A DNA stretch of 64,000 nucleotides from Paragyromitra xinjiangensis. Its lineage: Eukaryota > Ascomycota > Pezizomycetes > Pezizales > Discinaceae. Below, in pieces: positions 50,557 to 60,656 of the stretch; the first letter of the stretch is position 1, and each line of letters begins with the position of its first letter. The translations under genes and the position numbers were made by a program. Under the pieces are notes generated by a model, which ran no database searches, was not told the origin of the DNA, and worked only from the letters and a program-made list of their open reading frames with translations. The stretch lies in NCBI GenBank assembly GCA_038503065.1, contig JBCAMK010000002.1:2790001-2854000 (forward strand). The letters run 5' to 3'.

Positions 50557-53169
50557 CTCAGGGAGCGAGGTCTTGTCAAGCCCTTTGGTATCCCCAAAGG
50601 TGAGCAGTGCTACTTGAACAAAACTTTACTACAATGATAATACAATGTTTTCCACAGGCCTCATGTAGGGTAAGAATCGAAGTGATTCTGGGGTGTGACA
50701 GCGACAGCGACAATGATGTTTCTGAGGTAGAAACAGAGATAGTATTTCTATAACAGTATGGTAGAAGTAAAGTAAGAGAAGAAGAAGAATTTAATTTCGC
50801 ATAGAAGCCCAAAGGCTTATCGCGCACCTACCAACCGCCAAACTAAATAATCAAATAAATACATATATGGGATTCCTTTTTCCCGTGCAACATGGATCAA
50901 ATTCAGAGCAAAAATATCAGGCAAAAAGAAGGAAAATAAAAGAAAACCTTCAGCAAAAACATAAACAAGAAGAAAACTAAACCTCCATCGAGACTTCCTT
51001 CCTTTTCCCTTTATTAGTAATAGCGTGTTTGACCCTCGATGAACAATTTGGGTCGTCGGCTTTGTGACCAGGTCTGCCAGGGCAGTTGGCACATCGGATG
51101 GGTGGGTGAATGCATGTGGAACCTCCTTTACAGGAGGTACACTTGTGGTTGCGAGTGAGATGGGGTTCGGCGCAAACTGCGCAGCGACCGGTATTGTGCT
51201 TACACATTGTGGTGGCATGACCATAAGCGAAGCATTTCCTGCATTGTGTGTCAGGTTGAAAAGAAACGTATGGTTGGACTTTGCAGTTCCGGTTGAACAT
51301 GATGAAACTCTTAACACCAAGGGTGGACATGTTGTAAGAGCCATTGAAGGAGAGGACCATGGAGGAGTGAGTTTTTCCTTCACGGGATTGGGGAGAAGAA
51401 AGCCAGCGAGGGAGTTGTGCAAGGGTGAGAAAAGGGTAGGCTACCTTGAGTTCCGAGGCTACTAGGTTGCCTGCGTCGGATCCATTGCCAACAGAGGTAG
51501 GGATACCATGGACGATGAACTTCGACCAAACTTGATTGATGTGGATAGAAGTGACCGAGATCCCTTCTTCTTGTAAGGCTTCTCCAATTTCCCTGGCGTA
51601 GACATCTACCGCTGAGGCTGGAGTATCAAGTGGGGTTTCCAAAATTATGTTGTTTCGGGGAGTGCGTCGGGCCATGATAACACTGGTACCAGTGCTGTCA
51701 AGGACTTTGTTGACAACCGATTTGATCCTGTCGTCTGTGGGGGGGTTGGGGATGGGGCCCTCAACCTGAACTACCAGTTCTCGGTTAACTCTGGTGTAGT
51801 CAGGTTTGATGAGCGGAGCAGGTTTGGTTTTGGGAGCGGGTTTGGGAGCTGGAGCTGGAGCAGCAGCTACTGCAGCCCAGTTGACTGGTGGTGGAAGAGG
51901 AGCATTGGCAGTAGTTGCCAAGGCAGCAAGTGGGGTGGGTACGACTGGCGGAGGTGGGGGGGGAGAAGGGTGATTAGCAAGTTTGAGAACTTGCGAACGT
52001 AAGTCGCATGACTCCGTATGGAGTCGGGCTACCTCTCCTTGTAATTGCTGAATGGTTTTCAGGAGGGGGAAAGTGGCGTGGTGCGAGGACCAGGCTTGGA
52101 AATTGGCCATGAGCCAAAGATCATGGTTGGGAAAGGAGGCCTTACAGCCTGTGTAATCGACGTTAATGTTGAAGCCAACTTCAAAGTTGGAATCAACTGG
52201 GAGGCGGGGGGGAAGGCTGGTGTCCTGAGACTCAGGAAGTGGAGTCTGGCTCCATGGAAGGGGGTCAGATGGTGGTAGAGGAGTCTCTTGGACTCCGGAT
52301 TCCATCTGGGTGTCGCAAACAGGAAGTGGGGAACTAGGGCGCGGTAACGAGGGAAAAATAACCCCGTTAAAATCTGGGTGATGTGGGTGGGCAGGGCAGT
52401 CAATAGCCGCCTGTATCCAGTCGGGATCGTTGGTAGCTGAGAAGTGTCCTAAGAGCTCCTCAATGTGTAGTGGGCGGGGAACAAATCTTCCTGCTGGGAA
52501 GTTGATCTGAGGGACAAGTCCCGGTGGGTGTTGGGGTATCTTTTGGGGCGTGGAAGGAACTTGGAATCCAGGGGTAGAGCTTCTGCTGGAAGAAGGGGGT
52601 GGGCCATGGAATCCAAAGGACATGGGAAGGGTGGTTTGGACTTGGGGCTGGTTGGGATTGGGTGTCTGGGATCTCCCAGATTGTGAGGAGGGTGCTCGCT
52701 TATTGCGAGGCATGTTTTGTTGGGGTTTTTGATCAGCCAGTTTTGATGCCGACCGAGTCAAAGTTGGCAAGATGGTAGAGGAGAATGAGGGTTCTGTGAA
52801 GATATCTTTTAGGTGAAATGAAGTTGCGTTGGGAAAGCGAGGTCCAACATATCGTTGTGCGGGGTAGGCGTGAAGCCAAAGTTAAAAAACTATTGTGAGA
52901 AAGTGGAGAAATGTTGGCGTTGCTATTTCCTAATGGGGAAGGTCGCGTAGCAAGGAGAAGAAGAGACATTGCTTAAAGAAAGAAAGAAAAGAACAATCAC
53001 AACCGCGGAAATCCATCGCTTATATACCCAATCTTCCCCTTTCCATGACTCATCCTTGACTCACCCAACTGATCCGCAACGAAACACAACGAAACAATAC
53101 AATTACTAATCCTTAACCCCGCCCATAACGTAACCCTGTTCCATTCTCTGGGCCTGACTCTGTCCGTGA
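50557..53169 (-). mobile_element. LINE copy 3, complete ORF1, TSD TCATTT
   Basis: Minus strand, 2.6 kb, from TTTCACGGACAG (53,169) to CTCCCTGAG (50,557). TCATTT flanks it at 50,551-50,556 and 53,170-53,175. It has the promoter with TATATAAG, an intact ORF1 and the 3' hairpin, but no reverse transcriptase. It is an ORF1-only element that must rely on an autonomous relative. Confidence 0.88.
50977..52713 (-). CDS. LINE ORF1 protein (gag-like, zinc knuckles)
   Basis: An intact frame of 578 residues from ATG 52,713 (MPRNKRA). The N-terminal 150 residues are Pro/Ser/Gln-rich, followed by a conserved block (PAGRFVPRPLHIEELLGHF) and a coiled-coil-like segment (LKTIQQLQGEVARLHTES). A Pro/Ala-rich linker precedes an RNA-recognition-like region (about residues 310-450: NRELVVQVEGPIPNPP through SFNGSYNMSTL). 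A zinc-knuckle cluster spans about 491-557 with CX2CX4HX4C and related fingers. This is the usual ORF1 layout of Tad/I-like fungal LINEs, an RNA-binding chaperone in the RNP. Two other copies in the window are broken. Confidence 0.85.
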   Translation of the reverse strand: MPRNKRAPSSQSGRSQTPNPNQPQVQTTLPMSFGFHGPPPSSSRSSTPGFQVPSTPQKIPQHPPGLVPQINFPAGRFVPRPLHIEELLGHFSATNDPDWIQAAIDCPAHPHHPDFNGVIFPSLPRPSSPLPVCDTQMESGVQETPLPPSDPLPWSQTPLPESQDTSLPPRLPVDSNFEVGFNINVDYTGCKASFPNHDLWLMANFQAWSSHHATFPLLKTIQQLQGEVARLHTESCDLRSQVLKLANHPSPPPPPPVVPTPLAALATTANAPLPPPVNWAAVAAAPAPAPKPAPKTKPAPLIKPDYTRVNRELVVQVEGPIPNPPTDDRIKSVVNKVLDSTGTSVIMARRTPRNNIILETPLDTPASAVDVYAREIGEALQEEGISVTSIHINQVWSKFIVHGIPTSVGNGSDAGNLVASELKVAYPFLTLAQLPRWLSSPQSREGKTHSSMVLSFNGSYNMSTLGVKSFIMFNRNCKVQPYVSFQPDTQCRKCFAYGHATTMCKHNTGRCAVCAEPHLTRNHKCTSCKGGSTCIHPPIRCANCPGRPGHKADDPNCSSRVKHAITNKGKRKEVSMEV

Positions 53170-53855
53170 AATCATTTGGTCTCAAGATAACCTTAAGTAC
53201 TGTTGTTGTTGGGTTAAATCACACCAAAAAAGCGTTGACTTGGCCCAATCAAAGCCCTATCTTCACAGATCTGTCTCTAGCTCTACAAATCCACTAAAAA
53301 TATGCGAAGTTTATTGAAGATTAACTAGCTTTTGCCCTACCTTTATGATCAAAAATGAAGGGGTAATTGGGGGGTGGTTGTTGAGCAATTCACAAAAAAC
53401 TCGAAAAGTTGGTGAACACCGGTCCCAAAAGGGATCGGATACGGTCTAGGGGATAATACCAAAAGTACTACCAACTTCAATAAACATTTCAGCGTTAAAT
53501 CCACAATTTGCCCATTTTTTTATCAATCTCTCAATGTTGTCGGGCCTGACATTATATCAAGTGGACTGCTTTGTCTTCCATGGAAAGAATAAACCAGAAT
53601 TCTTTTCGGCAGGCCTTTAATCACCTCCCATGAGGGCCTTAAGTGCTGGAAAATCACTGACATGACTTGACCTAGCTTCAAGTCATAGATCCACCAATCT
53701 CATATGTCGCGTCTTGAAATTACGGTTGACAACAGCAATAAGTCGATCTTTTTCCTTCTCTTTATTGATTGTGGTCATCTACCTCTCTCATCTGAGTCCA
53801 AAACATCCGCATCAATCAACTCGAGAACTGGTATTTCTTCAGCAACCACACAGGT
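53170..53855. other. Intergenic, no gene seen
   Basis: AT-rich sequence between LINE copy 3 and the next weak open frame. It includes the candidate inverted-repeat end at 53,449. No domain or RNA was recognised. Confidence 0.4.
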
Positions 53856-54098
53856 CTAGATGGAGAACAGATCAAGATCTCCCAGCTGTGTTTCAACTCC
53901 CGCCAAAAGTTCATTTATTGCTATTTCATCATATGTTGCTGCTCGGCGCTGCAGGTCATCGGCCTCCTTCTCCAATTTTGCTGTTGCATTTTTCACAGCA
54001 TGCCGGTAAATGTCATTTGCTGTGGATCTTGCACCACCCGTCAACTGCTTTATTATTCTTGTAGCTGAAAGGCTGATCAAGTTTTCTGTAAGCGACAA
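53856..54098 (-). CDS. Possible exon of a small helical protein, uncertain
   Basis: An 80-codon open stretch on the minus strand lacking an ATG at its upstream end. A TTACAG acceptor-like string lies directly before ENLIS, so it may be a last exon. The translation is helical and charged (ATAKLEKEADDLQRR). I recognise no family, and no matching upstream exon was found. It could equally be a decayed gene. Confidence 0.25.
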   Translation of the reverse strand: MSLTENLISLSATRIIKQLTGGARSTANDIYRHAVKNATAKLEKEADDLQRRAATYDEIAINELLAGVETQLGDLDLFSI

Positions 54099-54559
54099 TA
54101 ACAGCCCGTCGCCGTGGAATAACCTCCTTCCCTAAATCCAGGTAGACTTCCCGATCCTACTGTCAAGTCACAACCTGACAATACCTCTAAGAACAATTCC
54201 TCGTGCCATTGAATATCAACTCTGGATCCTCGATCACTGGCAACCTACTCCACTCCGAGTCCTTGATCTCTAAAGCTCAACCTACTCAGGGGCAAAACCT
54301 CGCGAGCCAACGTGAGCTTGAGCTCCTGCGAGCGCTCGGACGTGGGTTAGGGTTTCGGAGGCCTCCGGATACTTTAATTTCCGTCGAGTATCTGTGGCGC
54401 CCCCTCGCTTACACGGGCTAACAACTGACTGAATAACAAGAAGTATCAGTCGCATCGCCCCCTCACTTAGAGATAACAGTCAAGAAAGAGTACTCACAAC
54501 TGACTGCTAACGGGCACTCTTCCAAGTACTTGCCAACCACCCCCTAACCTCTAACCGAA

Positions 54560-54931
54560 TTACTTTGAATCCCCAGCACGATTCTTATCAGAAAAGAAAT
54601 CAAATCCTCCTTTGACAATAATAAGGCCCATAAGTCCTAGGAACCATGTAGTCAACTTCCTGTCCATCGCTTCGAATCTCCTGTTAATTTCGCTACTCAT
54701 TGTCTCAAACTTCCTGTCAGACTTGTTCGTCGTCGCCTCGATGCCTTTCTCTAATCTGTCGAATCTCTTGTTCAACAATTCATACTGCATCCTAATCATC
54801 GTAATGTCGTTGTCGTGCGTGGAGACACGGTTGATGAGTTGCATATGTTGACTCCACGGAACAAACCTGTCCGATGTGCCGAGACGGTTGGGTGATTCAT
54901 CATTGACTGAGTCATGGTCATCGGCAACCAT
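54560..54931 (-). CDS. Small coiled-coil protein with C-terminal TM segment
   Basis: 123 residues from ATG 54,931 (MVADDHDS). Residues about 35-90 form a predicted coiled coil with heptad pattern (IRMQYELLNKRFDRLEKGIE through INRRFEAMDRKL). Residues about 93-113 are a hydrophobic membrane-anchor-like segment (TTWFLGLMGLIIVKGGFDFF). The tail is short and basic. A plausible 5' UTR intron with GTAAGT donor and tgctaat branch point lies at 54,946-54,988. The architecture resembles small tail-anchored coiled-coil proteins; no function can be given. Confidence 0.55.
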   Translation of the reverse strand: MVADDHDSVNDESPNRLGTSDRFVPWSQHMQLINRVSTHDNDITMIRMQYELLNKRFDRLEKGIEATTNKSDRKFETMSSEINRRFEAMDRKLTTWFLGLMGLIIVKGGFDFFSDKNRAGDSK

Positions 54932-54988
54932 TCTCTGAGTCACTTAGATTAGCATAACTACGCAAACACCAACAGCTAAAACTTACCT

Positions 54989-56920
54989 AAATAGTGGTAG
55001 TGAATCCGCGACGGAGACCTTGGCGGGAGTAACTGACGGCGACAAAGCGACGTGCGGTGCGCAGATTAGTAGACATCGTGATTACCCGTCGGAGTAAACG
55101 GATGTGGTGGCTCGTCTATCGACTGTCGCTGTACCGTATGAATCATGAATTAGCATATAATTCCAACTGTAGGGAATAGCGGGAGACTCACCTTCTGTAT
55201 CGTGTAGGGGATTCGGGTTGAATTAGAGTCGCGAATTCTCACGATGGTTGTCTGTATACAGAGGGCTGTGCGCCGTGTAGTTCGCAAACGTGATGGTTTC
55301 TATCAACTGGAGTGGGGGATTGCCCCTCTATATACTCCGTGCAGTGGCCGGGTAACCCTTGGGCAGGCGCGCCAGACGGGTGGTGGAGGCTACTGTGCCA
55401 GGACCACCTTATACTGTGACGTGTATTCTATAGTCTTAACAAATATCATCTGTGCCATGAGCCAGCTTTTGTCTAGGTACAGTAGGCAGGCCTGAGGGAG
55501 TTTTCATAAATCGATTATTCTTTAAAGCCTAGTACAGCCACTCGTCTCCACATCTACGTGGATAGGCCATCTTAGCGATGGGAACTAGGTGCATACTAGT
55601 TCCACGTTAGTCCAGTCGCACTACCAAACCCAACCCAGCAGAGCACAAGATACGAAAAATTTCACCTATAGACCACAGACTATACTCAAAAAAAATTTCC
55701 AACACCATGTAATTACATACTTACCTCAAGGCTATAGCTTACAGTAACACCCTACCATCTCTTACTATCGTAGACTAAATTTCTTGTTATGTAGCACAAA
55801 GCCCCCCGACAAAAACAATTTGCGACCCCAAGTTTCTTGCTATCCCTTATTATCACTACAGACTCTTAGTGCCCGGCATAGCACATGTAGCTGTAACACC
55901 CCACGCACCATCATCACTTAAACAGTACAGAGCCCCGGGAAAGGCCACAAGTACAGACAAACGAGACCAATTTTGTGCCTCTTTTCCTCGTGGCTGAGGA
56001 ATTACTATCCTGAAATGCCCGTACACGTACAAGTTGCGCCAACAGTTTGTAGGCTTCAACTCACGACTGCCATGCAATTTGGCTTTCGTGTTTGCGGTTT
56101 CTACTAAAACTGCTAAACTTGGAACGGCGGTGGAGTGGACACTTGAGCTTGGGCCGAGAGACATATTAGCTGAGCCTAGAAGAGTCCGTCTCGTAGTTTG
56201 CAAACAAAGAGTTTTATGGAAGAGAGGGCCCTGAAGTTGGAGGGGATGCCCTGAAGCACAGGGCCGTCAGATCATCAAGATAACGATAGGCGAACTGGTT
56301 TTCTCCTGAAATTTCACTCTGAAGCAGTCTGGCAAACGGTATATATGTTCCAAGGGCTATGAGCCAGAATTGGGACTGTCACAACCCTAATCCTTATTCT
56401 TGGTTAACTGGTAGGTAAGGCACTCGTAATCGAATGGAGGTCCCCAATAAATCCCCTTCTACTAGTAGAATCTTTATGCGTGGAAGTTAAAGGTCATGAA
56501 TTTTCCTCCCTTCCTAAGGAATTTAATTCAACTCCACAAATTGGGTCTCCAGTTTTCAAGAACCCCAGAGTAACCTAATAGTTTTTTCCCAACATTTGGC
56601 ACACCTTCCAAAAGAACCTGATATTTTAACCAAGGCCCTCAAAAAGAAAGACCTCCAAGAGTTTTAGAGGGGTTCACTAAAGAGCAGTCCGGAATTTATA
56701 TTTATCGTGATTTCTAAGTTTTTTCCTATTTTCATTTCTCGACCTCATTCGCTAAAAGGACTACCTTATTTAGTGTATTGCGTATCTGAGACCATGGAGA
56801 AAGCAACATAAATAAAATTGCAGGCATTTTCATATCCATGTCGTATACCGCGATCCTCGAAACTTAGGTATTGCCTTACCAGAATTCTGTTTTATTAAAT
56901 TGTACGACCTATTTTTGCAT
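54989..56920. other. Gene-poor region, nothing supported
   Basis: About 1.9 kb. Short open frames on both strands (such as the 115-codon minus frame at 55,856-56,203) have no recognisable domains or paired introns. AT content rises toward 56,700. Part of it will be the 3' UTR of the CHORD gene. Confidence 0.4.
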
Positions 56921-58249
56921 CTATGCGGTCGCTGGTTTTCCTATCTGAATGATCTCTCCCGAAGCCTCGTCATTTCTCAATGTCGGCCATGAGGTCCCAT
57001 CCGCTAGAATCGTAAGTATCGATTTCACAAAATTCAAAAAAGTAAACATTACCTTTCTTCAGCTTCAGCTGAACCTTTGTTCCGAGAATTTGGTACTCGC
57101 AGCCGGCAGGATGTATGGCGGCATATAGCGGGAAGCTAACTTTGTACCTTTTGTTATCAGGCATGGGGAGGTCTACATCCAATTGCCGCTCCGAAAACTC
57201 AATCTTTGCATGAGAACTATCAACCTTTTTCGCGAAAATAGAAACAATCACATGGGTATATGTTTGGTAAAAATCGTTACTGCATAACGCGGGTGAGCCA
57301 CTGCCTTTCGGGCATCGCGGAGGGCATTTTAGGGAAATACATACCGACAAGTGACCAACTCTTCTTCCTCCTTGGATTTAGGTGCACCGATGAAGAGGTG
57401 CTTATTCGAACTACAGCCGGGAATCCCGAGAAATTGATCGAACTCCAGAACTCGGCGCTTACAACAGGAATAACCTTTTGACCCTATTCTCCCGTGACAA
57501 TTTTCTGTTAGCTAATCCTTTTTATTCTCGTCATTTTACTAGCGCCTCAAATTTTGTTATGGTGGTCAATGCCCGTAGTTGCAGATGCACCTTCATGGAA
57601 TATAGGTGTCCCAGGATGGAAAACACATTTTCCTTCCTCGCCCTTCCTAGTACCCCCGTCATGCAAAGCATTACAGCCTAGCCGTTTGCACCTAGCACCT
57701 TCTAGCACTGGAATGCTTGTGTCGTCTTGCTCTAATGGTTTGTCCTTCTTTTCTGGAGGTGGGGTGGCTGGAGCTACGGCTTGTGGAGCAGGTTTATTTT
57801 GCGATCCATAAACCTCAGTGCCATCAGAGTCCTTTTCTAAAGGAGGGGCAACTTCAGGATGTTTCTGTTTCTGCGAGCCTGGCCCAGAGGTCTGGGCTGG
57901 TGCAAGGGTCGGAGCAGTCGTCGAGTGCTTGCCGATGGTACAAGGGGGGATAGTGAGAAACTCGTCGAAGGTAAGAACCTGGATGATACACATAACTCAT
58001 TAGCCTGACTCCTGTATATATTTATAATGCAAAGTGTGATCAGATATGCTGAAGGTCGTACTCTGGGCTTGCAGCATTGCCAACCTGTCCCGCGATCAAA
58101 GTTAGTCGTAAATAAAGTCAAAGGATGCAAATTGACAACATACCTTTTTGACCTTCGTGAAATATAGGAGCTCCTGGGTGGTAATTACAATCCTCTTCAG
58201 GGTCAGTGAAGTTCTTTTCACAACCTTTATGAGTGCACTTTTGAGCCAT
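56921..58249 (-). CDS. chpA: CHORD-CHORD-CS domain protein (HSP90 co-chaperone type)
   Basis: Six exons on the minus strand: 58,144-58,249, 58,062-58,084, 57,591-57,978, 57,345-57,483, 57,053-57,279, 56,921-57,003. They sum to 966 nt (321 residues) with every splice phase consistent. CHORD I: residues 5-62 ([30 protein letters not shown], then VLTFDEFLTIPPCTIGKH). A Pro/Lys-rich linker follows. CHORD II: from CKRLGCNALHDGG through CVFHPGTPIFHEGSKGYSCC to the FDQFLGIPGCSS motif. The CS (p23-like) domain is the C-terminal part (NDFYQTYTHVIVSIFAKKV to ADGTSWPTLR). The family (RAR1, CHORDC1, Aspergillus ChpA) binds zinc and acts with HSP90/SGT1 in protein stability and mitosis. The symbol is used by homology. 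Confidence 0.95.
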
Positions 58250-59823
58250 TATTTCTTTCTACTCAAAAAGCCACAACCTATTCCCTCTGGTTTTCTCTTC
58301 TTGTTTAGCTGCTGCTCTCTGGAGGTTGAAGAGATGGCGCGAGTACCCAAGTGGAGAGCGGGGCACTGTTTATGGTGGGCTGGGAAATAAAGGCAGGGTA
58401 ACCACCACCACCTATAGTCAGCGGTGAATGATTGATATTCCATAAAACCTTTGCAGGCCAGAGTCTAAGAAAAAGAAATTTAACACCATCTCTAGCACTG
58501 CAGAGATGACAAACCTGAATTCCGTGCTCTGATCAGTAATAGAAAGATATAAGCAAACCCAATTGAGATTTCTACCACAAACAGTACGAACACAAAGTCC
58601 TTAAAACTACACGTATTAGCAGAGCCAGACAGAGCGTTGATTAATCCATGTTTTAGGGAAACCTACAGGTTTTATCTTCCACCAACCCGTTGACAACGTT
58701 AGACAACAATCAGACAAACCCTACGGTTCCCTGAGGCTTTGCTAGGCCGTGGAAACACGATATATTAACATTTAGTCGCGAGACGCTCCAACAAGAAGCT
58801 CTGGAGATATGACCATTGTACGCTACCTCTCACCCTTGCGACAAGCTAGTGTTATGCCGGTTGTTCGAGAACTCAAGATCAATCGGATAGCACTTGAAAT
58901 CTCGGTTCTCAAACGTTTGGTGAAACCCCCCGTCCTAGGATAGCATTGGATCCAATTCATAGGCCCTCAGGTTCTCCCGACCACCATTCAGGGACACGAA
59001 ATAACCTATCAAATACTACGGAATCCCTTAGAATTTGACCCGGTATCAATAACAAGCTCAAATCATAACAGTACTAGCACATACATGAATTCTTGTTATA
59101 CCCGCAGCCTGGCCTTTCGTGGTTTAAACACATGTCTATTGCACAGAGCAAGATAGGTCAAACTTCAGGGCTCCTACGGCGCCTCAGCCAAGGCATGGGT
59201 GATTCCTATATTTATCGATAAAATAAGGTAACGCACGACAGATGAAAATATTACTTGGGCGTCAACATTATAATGAAAAGGGTGTTGAGAACAGAGGACA
59301 TATGTTCTTAATGAGTTGGCCACTATCAAAATATATACAATCGTTTTTCCCAGCCCCAAACCTTAATTTTATATACAAGGGCCTCCCAGCGGGCTATGAC
59401 AGGGGAAAAAAAAGAAATACGCGAATAAGCATAGCGGCTTTTCGCAAAGTGATAGAAGACAAAAGGATAGAATATTGAGACAAGAGGGGGGAAAGCGAAA
59501 ACCAAAATCAGGTAAGGAGTAAACCACCCATACGAATTCTATAGATCTGCTTAAAACAATAGCTTGTATCTACAACAAACAACTTTTAAAAGTACGTTGG
59601 ATTAGTGATAATTAAAGGAGTGTGTTGAAGGAAGAGGCTGTTTGGAAAATCCCTGATTTAATCCATTTCTTTGGCTTAATATGCATGCTGTTAACAAGCC
59701 CTCCAATACGTATCCATCGCAAGATAAGGATTTCGGAGAAAGCATTTCGAGACTTAAGAGTAGATCCCTGATACGATAAATGTTAGAGGTGCTTCGCACA
59801 AAACTAAAATCCGCATCGTCCCA
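58250..59823. other. Intergenic, no gene seen
   Basis: About 1.6 kb between the CHORD gene and the DUF3455 gene. Only short open frames, and a G-poor AT-rich character. The CHORD gene promoter should lie in the first few hundred bases (a CT-rich stretch is at about 58,250-58,330). Confidence 0.4.
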
Positions 59824-60656
59824 TTACTTACAGTACTCAGAAGCGTACTGGATCTCGAAAGATTCGGGTTGGCCTTGGCATGTAGTGGCGGGCTTTCCGC
59901 CAGCGGTTTGTACTCTGTATGCTAGTTTGAAGTCCACGGACATTGAAGCTATCGCCTTGATTCTCAACCAGTCAACTGCACCATTCGGCTCAGTCGCAAT
60001 GCCTTTGGAAGCTGTCGTAACTGCAGGTACACTTTGATCCCTCTTTCCCATAAGAATCCAAGGTTGAGGCTTCTTCATGCGGAAATCGAAGACAGGAACG
60101 GTATTATTCGGCGCAAAGTAGTGATGGCCAACCAAAATGTCGGCACGGCTCATCTTGCTAATTATAGATACTGCAGACCCGATGAGATTTTTGTTCAAAC
60201 TAACTAAGGCACCAGGAAGCCTATGGAGGAGTTCCGGGTGCTTCGCGGCGAGACAGGAAGCATCATAAAGATCCGCAACCGCCCCCTGTGAAACTGGAAT
60301 CGAATTTGCGGTCGAGTCGGCACAAGTATAGTTTTGGGTGCCACGACCGAGAACAACTCGCGAGAGAGTAAAGCCCGCATCCGGCGGCGAAAGATAGTTA
60401 GGACCTGTGATACTCGTTAACAGTAGCTCTAGAAATACTAAGCATTTACGCCTAACAGGGTGGTAGGAGACAAACCATCTGATGTAGGCAAGACTGCCTT
60501 CGAAATATCGCAATTAGTGATTTGCTCACCTCTGTATCCCTGCGACAGGTAGGCGAGCTCGGAGATCTCAGGACTTACGCCTGCCATCGGCAAGGCGTTC
60601 ACGATGGTACTGGCAAGCACGCCAACAACCACTGCGAGATACTGGGGAAATTGCAT
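59824..60656 (-). CDS. Secreted DUF3455-family protein
   Basis: Two exons: 60,476-60,656 and 59,824-60,404, joined across a 71-nt intron (60,405-60,475, GTTTGT donor, gttaac branch point, CACAG acceptor), giving 253 residues. Residues 1-20 are a signal peptide (MQFPQYLAVVVGVLASTIVNA). The family signature GFTLSRVVLGRGTQNYTCA is followed by GAVADLYDASCLA and LHRLP. The C-terminal half has WLRIKAIAS and a YRVQTAGGKPATTC motif. DUF3455 proteins are secreted or wall-associated in filamentous fungi; some are annotated as malate dehydrogenase-like without proof. Four or more cysteines suggest disulfides. A 3' splice choice gives the only good frame. Confidence 0.85.

Larger units (their letters stand above)
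46277..53449. mobile_element. Candidate older element with CCTAGACC ends
   Basis: The left end CCTAGACCATACC (46,277) is followed by GGTCC/GGGACC, and the right end GGGATCGGATACGGTCTAGG (to 53,449) is preceded by GGTCCC, as inverted repeats of about 35 bp. After removing the two LINEs and the MITE the remnant is about 1.2 kb with no transposase. Borders and superfamily are uncertain; no clear TSD. Confidence 0.35.

Noticed and set aside
55856..56203. 115-codon minus-strand open frame
   Set aside because: No recognisable domain, no good start context, and no introns or neighbouring exons that extend it.
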